From NCBI GenBank assembly GCA_038501625.1, contig JAZAYU010000018.1, positions 9,130,397 through 9,194,396 of the forward strand: 64,000 nt of DNA, read 5' to 3'. Positions 1 to 12,600 of this stretch are shown in pieces (position 1 is the first letter of the stretch; the number at the start of each line of letters is the position of its first letter). This stretch comes from Corbicula japonica. Lineage: Eukaryota; Mollusca; Bivalvia; Venerida; Cyrenidae. The notes beneath the pieces were generated by a model. That model had not been told where the DNA came from and made no database searches. It was given only the letters and a program-made list of their open reading frames with translations. The translations under genes and the position numbers were made by a program.

Positions 1-514
1 TTATGTGTTTGAACTAAAATTTAATAAGCATAGTGTGTATCCAACGATTTTTAATACAACAAAAGTATTGTCAAGTCGAAATTTAAAACGACGAGGAAGT
101 ATTGACTTAAGTTTCATAACGATGACAACTTATCTAAACCTTCACAACGGTAGACTGGTTATTAAAGTCAGACACGGAAAGTTGATACCGTAGCCAATAC
201 TGACGACAAGGATGTTTGAAACTTTTCAAACTTTACCTCAAATTCAGTTTGAAAATCTGATTTTTCCTTAACGTAATCCAATAACTTTGAAACTTTAATT
301 CTGCTTCTCAGGATTCCCTCTGTGTTGTAATACGTATCTGATGTTGATGTAACTATTTCTGCAAAATTGATAAGCGCAATTAAATGTATTTACCTTGTAC
401 GAAACATGAATGTATTATTGTTTATTTTAATGTATCACTTATATTTAGAAAATTCGAATCCCTTGTGGAATAATTTTATTAAAACATACATGTGTAACAT
501 GCACCTATCGTTTT
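1..514. other. No gene recognised (left edge)
   Basis: AT-rich sequence with no ORF that resembles a known family. It probably lies in an intron of the minus-strand receptor copy A, whose tail exon at 950-1243 ends in a splice donor and must continue to the left, beyond the window. Confidence 0.4.
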
Positions 515-533
515 TAAAATAATAATAATAATA

Positions 534-565
<32 letters not shown>

Positions 566-745
566 GCTATTATTTAATAATGTTTTATAATAATAATGAT
601 GATGATGATGACGCTGATGATGATAATGATTAAATTAATAATAATTTCAATTATAATTGTAATAATGATGATGATGATAATGATGATGATGTTGATGATG
701 ATTATCTATTATAATTATTATTATTTTTATTATTATTATTAGTAA
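515..745. repeat. AAT/GAT trinucleotide microsatellite
   Basis: Runs of AAT give way to GAT-rich and then ATT-rich triplets, with interruptions. This is a compound, degenerate microsatellite. Confidence 0.9.
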
Positions 746-1958
746 ACCTCAGCCGATCGAATAGTTTAATAAGTTTATACAAGGTCACAAGTAAACAGTT
801 CGTTTCCATTTGTTGCTGCCTGCAAGTTTTCATAACTTTGCTGTAGCAGTGGCAAAACTTTTCTCATAGCAGATGGTTACATATTGCAGAATAGAAAATT
901 ATACTAAAATTGTATGAATTAAGGATACCTTTGGATTTTCAATGCTCACCGTGAACTTTGGTGGCTGTTTCATCTTCATCAAGATCTTCTAGTTCGATTG
1001 TGTCTTTAATCTCAGTATCCTCGTCTACATTCATATCCATATCGGCCTTAGTCTGTTAATCCTTTATCGATTGTTTGTTTATCATCGATTTTTTTGGTTT
1101 TATAGGCTGGGTATAAATGTAGTCAGTAGGCGGTGACGCTGCTGGCAAATCTGAGTTTGCATCTTTTGGTTTGATAGGCTTTGCATAAATGTAGTCGGTA
1201 GACTGCGACGCCACTGGCTGATCTGAGTTTGCACTTGGAATTTCTTAAACAAATTATAACGAAAACATTAATTAGGTTCTGATAAAACTATTCGCTCCAA
1301 CAAAACACAACACATTTTAATTGTCAGGTAATCAAATAAGATTTTATTTTGTGGATATACATTTGTATGAACAAATAACTTTTAAAGGTTATATAGGTGT
1401 TATGTAAACGTACAGTAGAAGTGAACGCGCGATTTAATTATTTTTCTTTATTCTGTTATCTTCTATGATTCGAAAAGATTATGTCATTAGGAAACAAAAA
1501 TACTTTTAATGTACATTAATACGATTGATTTTAGTTTTCACGATAAATCAATCACGATATCTTGGAATGAAAGTCTTATTTCAGATTTAATGTCCAGAAT
1601 TAAAGGTACCTATATGAAATAGAATATAGGTTGTACCACGATTATGTGATGAAAAAAATGCAAAATTGAACAAACAGAAGATTGATTTTAATAAAAGATA
1701 TTGATTTTGTTTTATATAGAGTGACGTACCAGGATCAAATGCCGGGTTTAAGCTGTTGTTTTCCCCAACGTTATTCGTCTTTTGCGTGTCATGTCCTTTC
1801 CTTTGTCTGCAGAAAAAGAGTAATATTACTTTTTATGTCCCTTCATACAATAAACTACTTGATAAATCAAAATGAAATATTATATCAGCCCACTTAAAAT
1901 TTATGATTTATAATTATAAATGGTTTCTCTTTACGAGACAGATTTGATATATTAGTTC

Positions 1959-1960
1959 AC

Positions 1961-2033
<73 letters not shown>
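1959..2033. repeat. (AAT)n microsatellite
   Basis: About 25 uninterrupted AAT units lie directly beside the splice donor of the copy A transmembrane exon. They create an artificial poly-Ile extension if the intron is read through. Confidence 0.95.
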
Positions 2034-2036
<3 letters not shown>

Positions 2037-2469
2037 GAGTACCTTCTCTTTACAAGGCATATGACGAGAACTATAATGATGATAACAATAACTCCACCAC
2101 CAGCACCGCCTGCAATAGCACCCACAGAGAATGTGTCTTCAGAATTTACATCCATTGCCGTCTTCCCCAAAACAGGCAAAGGAGTTGTTACTGATGTTAT
2201 GTCCCCATGTTTTGTATTATTTATGTCTGTTACATTTGTCTTTGGTGACGTGTCTCTATTTTGTGCTACAGTACTAGTCATGCCATTCATAGCAGTTGTT
2301 GCTCCAGTACTGTAGAATTTGTCGTCATTGATGCTGCGCTACTTCCAGAATTCACAATTAATGTTATCATGGTTGTTATTGTGCTACTTTGGGTGGTGTG
2401 ATTTCCTTCAATAAAAATATTTCTAAACGTTACACTACATTCATAATTCATAAATCAAAATAGAATAAT

Positions 2470-3345
2470 TCTGACTAATGATATTGACAACTTGTACAAT
2501 ATGCAATATGCTGGCCAGACAAGTCAGAAGGTATCTAAGCGTATGAACAACCACCGCTTTGATATCAATAGCTATACAGATCCTGCTTTTTCTACACTGG
2601 TTGCTTCCCATTTTATTCAAAATGATCACAGTTTCATTCAATTGATAAAGTTCATAACAATATGGAGAGACTTATTATGGAAACTTACTGGATTCATAAC
2701 TTAGGAACAGTTTATCGGAAGGGTCTTAATTGAAAAATACTTTTTAGCTTATCATAAAAAGGTTTAACAATAACAGTGCTGATTATGAAGATTATTGGCG
2801 GATTTTTTATCTACCAGTAAGTTTCCTTTATTAAGCCTCCACACTTTGCAATAAAGATGAAATAATAGTTTTATTATCTGCCTTATATTTTAATTTTTAT
2901 GTGCAGTTGTTACTGGAATCAATTGTACATTTTGCTGTTTATGCATTTTATCTACCAGCGACTGTTGAATCTGTAAGATCCTGTACTTCTTACATAATAA
3001 TATGTATTTCCCTGTTTTATCAACAGTATATAAGTTTTAGCGAACAAAAGCCTGTGATTGTATAGATGTTTCCTTTAATTTCATTGTTTTAGTGTGTTTT
3101 TTTTTGTGCAAATAATGTGTGACTTCTTTTTGCGCCAAAGTAGACGTCGTTCATATTACTATGTGACGTCTCTTTTACGCCAAATGGTGAATTTGTATAA
3201 TACATTTAAATTACATCTGATTCATTTTCCGCCAAAATAAGACATTATTTATAAAATATGTTGATATAATAACATTCACCCGAAGAAGAGTCAAATAAAC
3301 TCGAAACGCGTAGTGAAATATTGGAGTTTGTCTTTTTCCGTTATT
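2470..3345 (+). mobile_element. Decayed Penelope-like element fragment (C-terminal GIY-YIG endonuclease end)
   Basis: The plus strand encodes a GIY-YIG endonuclease remnant: Q-Y-A-G-Q-T-S followed by K-R-M-N-N-H-R and a downstream S-H-F-x4-D-H-S. After a one-base frame change near 2643 it continues with E-T-Y-W-I-H-N-L-G-T-x6-G-L-N, the usual end of canonical Penelope/Poseidon/Neptune ORFs. No reverse transcriptase is present, so the element is 5'-truncated. Its 3' tail contains the hammerhead-like motif annotated separately. It sits antisense to receptor copy A, just upstream of the stalk/TM exon. Confidence 0.7.
3276..3313 (+). ncRNA. Degenerate hammerhead-ribozyme-like motif of a Penelope-like element
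   Basis: The core reads CCGAAGA, A, GAGT, loop CAAATAA, ACTC, GAAA, CGCG. This resembles the hammerhead layout CUGANGA / stem II / GAAA / stem III found in Penelope pseudo-LTRs, with two changes in the first core box. The 4-bp stem II (GAGT/ACTC) and the GAAA box are intact. Probably inactive. Confidence 0.4.
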
Positions 3346-3904
3346 TATTTATTTTTATAAACAACTTACGCACATTTGCGTAGACGTGAATAAATTTCTA
3401 GCTTTAAGTCGAGGAAATGTCCACTCAGTTAGCAGATTTCAGCATCATATGACAGCAAGTGGGCAATATAACTTTGATTAATATAGTACCTTATTATTAA
3501 CTATGTAATTTGACATAGTACGTACAAGTCTGTTCAACTCATATGGATCACATGAAATCCGTATCAAGCCTAAACTATTTAGCATCCATCAAATACAAAG
3601 CTTACGTAAAGTAGTCATAGTTGCGAAACTTAAAGAAGAATAAATATAATGTTATATATCGTTAAGATAAAATCAATAAGAACCTTAAGTTTTCAAATGC
3701 TACGGTCAAACACATTCTTTGATAATATACGTTGGATTGGAGTACCGTCAGTTGTTTTGATATAGTAATTATTATACTCATTGAACAATACGAGACTAAT
3801 ACATTACAATGTATACTGGAAAGATTACAGCAAGACATTACCTTCTTACTCTGTAAACGTGCGCAATATACCACGCATTTATTGAACCGATTGTTAAAGC
3901 TTAC
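3346..3904. other. No gene recognised (intron of copy A)
   Basis: AT-rich sequence between the Penelope fragment and the Cys-rich exon of copy A. Only short ORFs without family resemblance are present. Confidence 0.4.
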
Positions 3905-4359
3905 CGATTACTGATGATGACACGATTGTCGTCACTGACTTCGTTTGTTCGCAGTAGTCTCCTTCCCAGCCCTCTTTGCATCCAAGAGCACATGTTCCGT
4001 TTTGAAGGCATACCGATAAACTTCATTTGTTTTCACACCAATCACCCCACAATCCGTTATTACAACCATTTAAGCATTTCCCGTCTATGAAATTGCATTT
4101 GTAATTGTTTAAAGATAAACAATTTAAATTACAGGACTCCAGACATGTCGGGGAATAAAAACCATCATGACACTTTTCACATATGGTTTGCTGCGAACAT
4201 TTCGCACAAGCAGTATTGCAAAGATAATCACAATTTTGACTAAGGCGCCCATCCACGCAACCATTGCAAACACCATTGCTGTCACAACCGTTAAGACAAA
4301 ACATGTTCGTGCAAATATTCACAAACTCTGGAAATGCTGTTTGAAATAACAGATACATA

Positions 4360-5140
4360 TATCGAGTAAAAATTATCAGCGATGAGTTCCTGTCATTTCA
4401 AAATTATGCCAGGATTAAAAATAATTTTCAACAAAATGATTAGCCCTTGAAACTAAAATTAGACATGAAGGGAGACTTGGGCTTAATTTCATTAATAAAC
4501 CCCGAACAGTATTTTGATTAATTGCCTCAACATATTGAAGATAAGCATGATAGTTACTTAGTTCTGGTATGAGTGTTCTTAAATTTCAGCGTTCGTATGC
4601 AAACGGTTTTTCTTTTATTTGAGTATGTGCTTGGTAACCAGAACATAAACTGAATTCAGCATACATACGTTAACTTAATACAACCTATGATAAATGCATA
4701 TATAAATCAAAATTTAGCTGTTACATTTTTTCCAAAGTACATTTTTATAAAATTTAGCTACTTTTAGTTATGTCGGTTAATTGTAAACGAATTGGTAAAG
4801 GCTTAAAATAAACGAAATCTAGCATCATATGGGTATTCTGTAACTGTTTAGAATAGTTCTTTTGAATGGTACATCCCATGTATATTACTGGAACAGAAAC
4901 ATATTTAGCTTCATATAAAATGTTTATGTACAGAAATAAGTAAAAAGTTTCTTAGACTATCAACAACACTCCAGAAGCCTTTCTTCAAATCACGGTCATG
5001 TCTTATAATCATATATAATATTGTGCCTATTCAAACGAGTACAATCAATTTTAAAACATAGTTAATAATGTATGAATATTATTAAAGCCGTCTACTTTTA
5101 AATCATTTAGTGTGTCAAACTGTTATGATGATATTAAGAA
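4360..5140. other. No gene recognised
   Basis: AT-rich sequence upstream of the Cys-rich exon of copy A. No convincing signal-peptide or N-terminal Cys-rich exon could be found, unlike copies B and C. Confidence 0.4.
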
Positions 5141-5694
5141 TACACTCACCCAAAGTTCTAATTTGTCACTTTTTGTCTATAATTTTTTTTATAAGAAAGA
5201 ATTGGATTTGACTCTTTATTGTTTAACTGTTGTCAACAACAGTCTTCGATTTAAGTTTTAAACTTTTAACTATTTACTTTGGAAATATTTGACCTGAGCT
5301 ATCCTTAAGTTTGCTAAAATTGCAATGCATGCAACACAAGGTCAAGCAACCAGAAATGTGCTCCGGTTTGCTTGTTATGTAAAAATTGGGGCCATCATTA
5401 GTATGAGAAACAAAAAACCTTATTAGTAAACGGATATTTAAAAAATCAGTTTTAAAGTATCCCATTGTATAATACCTCCCTTTCAGTTAAAGACTGTTCT
5501 AATTTTGAAACTTATTAAGTAAATGGTATTGGATTTATTTCAGAAAACAGTCTATAACGATTATTATTTATCGAATAATTTATTCCAAGACAACACAGTT
5601 CTTTTCAAACCCTGTCTTGACATAGGGAAGAAACTAAACTAGCACATATTGTAAATATATACAATTAATGACCAATTAGAACTTTGGGTGCGTA
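5141..5694. mobile_element. MITE with ~22-25 bp terminal inverted repeats
   Basis: The left end CACCCAAAGTTCTAATTTGTCA is matched in inverse orientation at the right end (5669-5690) with one difference. TA flanks both ends. No transposase is encoded. The same terminal sequence (CACTCACCCAAAGTTA) recurs at about 46801 and 53585 upstream of copies C and B, so it is a dispersed family. Confidence 0.65.
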
Positions 5695-8095
5695 TATATA
5701 AGAGATATAATTGCTCAGTATAAACTATTTATCGGTTACTTCTATAACGTTACTCTACATTTATCAACTAGGGGTAAATTGTTTTATTTCATAGTTTGAA
5801 CCCGAACGTCTCGTTTGGTGTTCTAGCAAGTCTGTCATTCAATGAACTTCCAGCGTTCAAATAACTTTAACAATAACGCTATCAAAAAGAATTATAACTG
5901 ATTTCTTGGAAAAGAATTAATATGCCGACGTGATTTTTATACATGTAAGACGGGTGTTTTAAATATTTATGGGAACTCGACCATTTATTGTTTAAGAAGA
6001 ATTATCTTGAGTCTCATTCAGGCATACTTTACTCATGCGGCTCATGGTTGACATAGTTGCCACCTTGTTTTCGTTCTCGCTGTTGTAGGGTTTCACAACT
6101 AATAATTTTTGAAAATTGATCGAAAATACTTGGTTGTTTTTTTTAAACCATGTGATTTAAATATTAAAATATGATTTAAAATATACTTCAGCTATTCATT
6201 GAATTTATTCCGGCCACTGTGCTTTATGTTCTGGTTCGATGAAGGGTAACGCAACAGAAGGCGGAAGAGATATTTGATATTGTGGTTCGTCTTTCTTTTC
6301 ATTGACCACCTATTCATTGGAGTACACACCATGCAACAATATATAATATGTATACATGTATATGATATATCTCAGTTTACATTATGCTCTGTGAAAAGTA
6401 CTTAAATTGTTCACACTTAACATTATAACAAACTGGTACATATTGGTATTGAAAAGAATTATACATGTTGATGATCTGTACGTTCGGTAAAAGTAAATAT
6501 CTCTAAGTGTGTATTGCTTAGTTTTGTTGTCGACAATGACGACACTGCGAATCAGGGCTAGCTTGACAGCTTGGCTAGCTTGACAGTTAAATATTTTAAG
6601 TTATGTTTCATTATATAAAGCATTTTGAATTTGGTTTCACAGCATATGTACATATTCATCAGTTGTGTATTCTAATAAACGAAGCTGAAATATTCGGATG
6701 CATTATATTCTTACATATACATTGGATTTTTTTCATCGTGGATCAATATAGTTCTCTTTTAAAGTTGATTTAAATGACGTTACAAACATGGGTTTTGTAT
6801 ATTATAACCTTGCATAAAAATAAACGTCTTTACCTCGATCTTGGAATATTGCAAAAATGAGGATAAGCCAACATAAATATTTCGTCATTCTGAAAAATAA
6901 AGTGTTTTAAGGGTGATATTGAGACATCAAGTGTTAATACATTTTGGATAAAGTGCGACTACAATAGAAAAGAAAGAAAGTAAGAACGAAAGTAAGAAAA
7001 AAGAAAGAAAAAAAGAGAAAGGAGGTGTGATTGAAGGGTGATGTGATGGAAGGGACGACAAATGAGTAAGTGACGGAGTATCAATAATGAATTTAAGCCA
7101 AAAAATATGGCTCTAGAATGATTAAATTTTTCAGTTTTGTTTCAAATTACGAAACAAAAATAAAATGATGGTTTAATATTGTACCAAATATTTAGTATAA
7201 TTGGTTTCAACCATTCTTGCGGACGCACAACATTCTTGACATTGGTTTGTGTTTAAATAAATAAATTATATTATTATATATAATATTAACGAGTTCATTA
7301 ATGAAGAGTAAACAGTTTATAAATGTGTTTATGCCATTTCTTTACCGCATACACAATTAAAAATTAGTGCTACCTTGATACAGTGTATAAGAGTTGTTCG
7401 TATAACTCTCTATTAAGATACATGTACATCATGGTGGTTGCTTTCCGGTCAAATTGTTGAATTTTAATATTTCTGCAAATAGACGTTCTTAAAGCTTAAA
7501 TGATTCGAGTCGTAATAGAAGATAAATATGCTTTCGGTCACGATCGGGATCATGGTGATGAAAATATTATTATAATAATGATGTTAATTATAATCATGTA
7601 AACAAAAATTTAAAGATATTTGATTTTCTCTCGAAAATTGTCGTTCAGAATAAAAAAGAGATAGTTTAATATATCATTTATTAAAAGTGTTTATTAATTT
7701 ATCAATTAAACTTTAATTTATTTTTTCAATCGTTATTAAAGTCGACCCTTTGATTATAAATTATCCATTGTTACATTGTAAATTAATGCAAATGTTATCA
7801 TCCTTATTAAAGTAATTTCATAGTGATACCTGTTTAATTATCCGGTGCTCAAGCTTTTGAATGTTACATTTAGTGAGATTGTACAGCAATTTAAATCATA
7901 ACAAGGAAGTAGTTTCGAACCGTTTAATATTCGGCTTACTACTCGTAACTCTAATTCATGGTGTAGTATTTTTCAACATATTTCAAAAAATGATTTAAGA
8001 GGTAAAAGTTGTATTACTTAGTCAAATTTGACATTTTGATTAAAACTGTTGTATTTTGCCTTCTTTTAAATTTCAATATGTTTTCGGTTTTCGTG
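5695..8095. other. No gene recognised; purine-rich tract at 6966-7025
   Basis: AT-rich intergenic or intronic sequence. The only marked feature is a GAAA/GAAG purine-rich tract of about 60 bp. No coding signal was found on either strand. Confidence 0.5.
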
Positions 8096-8670
8096 ATAAT
8101 GATGACTCGATATGCGATGAATCGATATACCGGTCTGACTCGACATGAAAAGTCGGTCCCCTCAATTTTTCTTATAAATTCAATGTAAAAAAGATGCATG
8201 GCTCGATATCTGCGAAGTCGAAAAATGCGCTGAATCTGAATATTTACCAAAAACCCGTGATCAGTAAAATAGTTGATTTTCATAGCGATGACTCGACATG
8301 TGTCGCCTTTGATTGGATCCAATTATTGGGACATAGTTCGGGATTGTAATGTTAATGTATGTAAAATCAATTTAAAGCTTGCAGTGAAATTTTACATATA
8401 AATGTTTGTAACAGATTGTCAGTTTATTGTTTATTGTTTATGTTGATAAAATAAATAAAATAAAAAAAAGTAAAGAATCGTTTTATTGTCGTATACCTAC
8501 ATATATCGATAATCTGCACGACGTGGATTTATTATGTCAGCCGGTCGGATGTTAATACATGAAGTGCTATACATGTGCGAAATTACTTGAAATGCGATGA
8601 CTCTACATACGTGTACGCGATGACTCGATTACAACAGGTGGACCCCAAACACTTCGAGTCATCGCGATTG
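8096..8670. repeat. Cluster of degenerate GCGATGACTCGACAT-like motifs
   Basis: Variants of GCGATGACTCGA(C/T)AT occur near 8101, 8116, 8137, 8286, 8594 and 8618, and inverted at 8655. The last two form a hairpin (CGCGATGACTCGA ... TCGAGTCATCGCG). This is not a simple tandem repeat. It may be a decayed satellite or part of an unrecognised element. Confidence 0.5.
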
Positions 8671-8930
8671 GACTGTTATTGTGACCTTTTAAAGAAACCT
8701 GTGTGAAAGCCAATGTCACACAAAATTAAAGGAGATTTTAACAAACAACAATGACAACAGACAAGGCAGACACATAAATGATGAACTCATACAGACTAAT
8801 GAAACTAAAATTGTCGCTTTTAATGAAACGGAAGTAAATTGTATATAGATCCGCACTGGGAATCGAATTCGTACGGCGACAGCGCCTAGCCACACAATTT
8901 ATTGCCGACTGAGCTAGCCGGGACAACCCC
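8640..8930 (-). mobile_element. tRNA-derived SINE
   Basis: Read on the minus strand from 8930, the sequence has a tRNA-like head with an A box (TAGCTCAGTCGG) and a B-box-like GAATTCGATTCCC about 45 bases later. It lacks a foldable acceptor stem, so it is not a functional tRNA. An unrelated body follows towards 8640, where the end is unclear. Confidence 0.55.
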
Positions 8931-10087
8931 TAAACCATAGGCGGCGGGGATTGCTGTTTAAAATTTTACCGGCAAAAGTTAATGACAGATGTTGTTTTAT
9001 ATATTCCTAAATAAAAAATTAACTTGAACCTTTTACTTCTGCAACGTGTACCGAGCTTATAGATTACAATATATTTAATTTTCAATGACCCCCTATGACT
9101 TTTTGATTGTATACATTGTCAAATAACTTACTTAATTATTTTGATGTATGAACACTTATTACATAGAACTGCGTTGAAAAATAATAAAACAAAACATAAG
9201 GTTACCTGAACAAAGCCAGTTTGGCTGGGTGTGATAAAACTATGACCATAAATACCTCTCTAAATATAGTCATCAAATAGCAGGTAACAATGTATCAGTT
9301 CCTCATGATCGTCAAATGTTACTAATTAAAAATATACTAAACTTATAGAGATCATCAGCAACAAATTGTATGCATAAACTTTAATGACCACAACACGACC
9401 GACAAGGTAAGTGTAAGGGAGAGTAACTACTGTGGGAAGTTGAGAGGACTTCTTGTTACAAATAAAATATTGGACTTTCCAGAGCACCTTTATGGAAATG
9501 TAAGGACCCGTGAAATGCAAACATTATTATAAAAGTAAATCATTTGTTAAATTATAGCACAGATGTTCACAAACATGACAAAGGCATTAATACTTTTAAA
9601 TTATCAATTATAAATTTACGTCAGTAAAAAAAATAAATGTAAACTGTATTTTATTGATTTTATAAGCTTGATTAAACTGATGGTAAAGTTTAATAATACA
9701 TATATTCAAATGCACATCTACATTGTATATATAATATTCTTGAATTTGTTCGTGATTTTGTTAACTGATCATTTAAGTTCATAAGTAATATTCTAGTACC
9801 ACGTATCGACAGCAGCATGAATAGCGGAGCTTGACCAGAAAATTCATTAATTTAAACACTCGCCCAGAGTTCTAAATATTTCCTAGCTTTAAATATTCAT
9901 TTTCCTGTCAGGCAAGTAGCGTGAATACAAGTTAATTTTGAAGACCATTACCCCTTTACACAACCTGTAAACAGGTTGTTTCGTATTTCTTCCTTTTAAA
10001 AAGATATAAGTAACATGGTATCGAACAAAAACAACCTCAATAGTAACAAGAAAGGTATAACACACACGTGTTATAGGTGGACGACAT
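8931..10087. other. No gene recognised
   Basis: AT-rich sequence with only short, unconvincing ORFs on both strands. Confidence 0.4.
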
Positions 10088-10417
10088 TTATGCTAATGAT
10101 GTAATGTCCCTGAGCCAAGTTGTGGTTGGATCCATTCGATTGTAGATATGAAGTGAATAGTTATTTGACCTATGATCAAGCCACCACACACCATCAGTCT
10201 ACCAGTCCACATGTCCAATAATGATTCCTAAATCTGTCACTCTTCCACAAACTGGGTAATCTTGGTTATTCCAAACCACACCTACAAAAAAGTAACAGTT
10301 ATTTTCCATTACAAATACACATGATGTTATGCTCATCTGCTTGTCGATAGGTATGGGATCAGCCATGCAACACATATGTAATTGGTCAAAAACATAAACA
10401 CCAGAAGCACACAACAA
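10088..10417 (-). other. ORF-like stretch of unknown origin with one TAG
   Basis: A minus-strand frame from 10417 runs about 110 codons with a single TAG near 10199. Its composition is protein-like (Cys pairs near the start, many Trp residues, then M-D-P-T-T-T-W-L-R-D). I do not recognise the family. It could be a decayed exon or a mobile-element fragment, or chance. Confidence 0.2.
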
Positions 10418-12372
10418 AAAATAAAGAAATACATGAAAATCAACCTAGAGCTTAATAATTGCCTGGGAATGGCTTAGAGGGAGACTAGGCAGAAATAGTC
10501 TCCAAAATTGTCTAAACTTCTCCCTCTACTGACCAAACGTAGAAGTTATTTCTATATGTCCTGGGCTGTCACTAGACCAGCATGATCAAAATATCACTAC
10601 AGCGTGTGTATAACATGTATTATGAGAATGTGTATTCTGATCGTGATTTTCCGTTACTCTGCGGCACAATACGAACTCCGAAATAGTTTTGGAAAATCCT
10701 ATCGCTGTAATTTTATAACCATTACGATATTCTTACGCCATAGCATGAAACTAATGTTGCTTTTGTTTTTAGTAAACCATGATGTCGAATATTATTTCCA
10801 GCGTATTCAAAGTTATTATGAGCGAGAAGGGTATATAAAAACAGGTATCTAGAACTACATTCCTGATAAAAAGTAACATTGCTGCGTACGTAAGCTGCAT
10901 TACGCTTGACCCAACTGACGAGGTATATGTTAGCACGTGACCGCTATTTATAGAATGCTCTCGAACTTTGAGATAACATATTTTGACCTAGTTATGTACT
11001 GAATATCGATATAAAACAATAAATAAATATCTCTGGCATTTACCTCATACAATCCACTATGCATTCAAAGTAAAAATAACGAATTTATTTCTGAAGCATT
11101 CACATGTCGCACGCCATCTTGAAATCCAGAGGGGTCAGCTTAAAGATATCACGCACAATGACGTATTACGCCGAATACGAGATATACATTGGCACATCCG
11201 AATAAAATTTCACCGCAAATAAAAATAAAGTTTTATTAAAGAACACCTAAAACATATTTAACAAAAATTTAAAAAATCCACACAATTTACCAAATGCAAA
11301 CAAATTACTTTGAAAATTTCCCTTATCAAACATAACTTTCGTTATTGAAAGGGATGTTCAAAAAGTTCTTCTACCCCGTCAAAATCACTCAACAATTTCA
11401 CTTCAAAAAGTAAGGTTTCTACCCATAAAAACGTTCATAACAATACATTTTATTTCTAAAACAATAATTTTGAATGCATAAGTAACAAAAATCACGTATT
11501 TACCAAAACAACATCTTTTCTGAAGTTTTTAGTAACCCTCTTATCTCTCTTGGGTCAAACTAGATGTACATATTAAACATCATCTATTAATAGTTAAATA
11601 AGAAATATAATACATGACCCATAATTCGTCCAGAAAACGCAAAAATTAATTTGGTGTGTACAGGGAAGAAGCATAACAAAGTGTCATCATTAGCGCTTTT
11701 GGCACCACATCATGTGTAAATTACCGAGAGTTAAAATGGGTTTGCAAAGGTTGGGGTAGAGGGTATAAATGGGCCAGGGTAGTCTGGACGGTGTATTCAT
11801 TTCAAATAATTTTAAAACTGTTTTTATTGTTAGTGGAAGGGTCAGGCATTCAGGTACCTATCCACCAGCAACCCCTTTCTTCTTTCCCTTCAAATAGTTT
11901 GTTTCACTTCTTTATTTTTATTAAAAACTCGTACCGATAAAACATTTTAGTGGTAAAAGAAGGATCAGCGTATCCGCACCTTCCAAATAAAACATGGTAT
12001 TATTGTTTTAACAGTTATGTTAAACTTAAAGGCTTAATAAAAAGGTACCAGACGAAACATTCAATGATACGAAGTGTCTAGTGGTTAAGGCGTAGGCAGG
12101 GGATGGCAGATGTGGTAGGGGCTATTACAACCTCTTAGAAACATTGTTTAATTTTGTGCATATGTATAAACTGAACCAAACAAAACGTTAAATGTTCTTT
12201 TTATAGCGATCGGGATTCACGTATCCATCCACAACCTTAACCCCCAGATAAGTAGTTTTTTCAGTTTTTTTTATATTTTTTTATCTTTCAGAACTTTAAC
12301 CAGTCTATTAAATTAGTTTATATGGGTAGGGAAGGATCGATGAAACCTGCATCTCGCAAAGTTTCATTTCTC

Positions 12373-12373
<1 letters not shown>
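10418..12373. other. No gene recognised
   Basis: Intergenic-like, AT-rich sequence. Only short ORFs are present and I see no family resemblance. Confidence 0.4.

Positions 12374-12448
<75 letters not shown>
12374..12448. repeat. (TA)n microsatellite
   Basis: An uninterrupted TA run of about 75 bp, directly next to an inverted copy of the 150-bp module. The module appears to sit beside microsatellites everywhere in this window. Confidence 0.95.
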
Positions 12449-12449
<1 letters not shown>

Positions 12450-12600
12450 TAAGAGATCCGGTCATTTACGGGGCATTTTTCTATATAAAACCTTTACTGT
12501 GGGGTGTTAAAAAATTGTGGGGTGTATAAAACACCCCTTTTTTCTGAGCATGTTTTTCATGAAGCAAATGATATAAGATATGATCTGGTAAAATATAGTC
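12449..12600 (-). repeat. 150-bp module, inverted copy
   Basis: On the minus strand it reads from a CCAGATCATATCTTATATCA-like start through a GGGGTGTTTTATACACCCC region to GCCCCGTAAATGACCGGATC and TCTTAG. It is the same module found in every unit of the 18-31 kb array, here alone, inverted and abutting a TA microsatellite. Confidence 0.75.

Larger units (their letters stand above)
950..4338 (-). pseudogene. Receptor copy A: cysteine-rich/EGF-like transmembrane protein, 3' part, degraded
   Basis: Three phase-compatible exons are visible. Exon 3905 to about 4338 encodes EGF/MEGF-like Cys-rich repeats (C-L-N-G-C-D, W-G-D-W-C) and ends in a GTAAGC donor at phase 1. Exon 2043 to about 2406 encodes a Ser/Thr-rich stalk and a transmembrane helix (GAIAGGAGGG followed by an Ile/Val run, then a KRR stop-transfer). 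Exon 950-1243 (start may be 1233) encodes a cytoplasmic tail with two repeats of a TDYIY-x2-PIKPK motif and an acidic stretch, and ends in a GTGAGC donor, so more exons lie left of the window. Breaks: TGA at 4023-4025 where copy B has a Cys codon, followed by a 27-nt in-frame deletion; a one-base frame change near 2310 in the stalk; TAA inside the tail exon near 1057. No signal-peptide exon was found nearby. It is homologous to copies B and C. Function unknown; the architecture suggests a cell-surface receptor. Confidence 0.65.

Noticed and set aside
4023..4025. TGA at a Cys codon in receptor copy A as another selenocysteine
   Set aside because: It is followed by a 27-nt deletion, and the copy has a TAA in the tail exon and a frame change in the stalk. 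Copies B and C carry TAA/TAG stops, so ordinary decay explains it.
8838..8930. Functional tRNA gene
   Set aside because: A and B boxes are present but the acceptor stem does not pair; same for 46471-46556 and 53291-53376.
12322..12510. ORF with an Ile-Tyr repeat
   Set aside because: Translation of a TA microsatellite.
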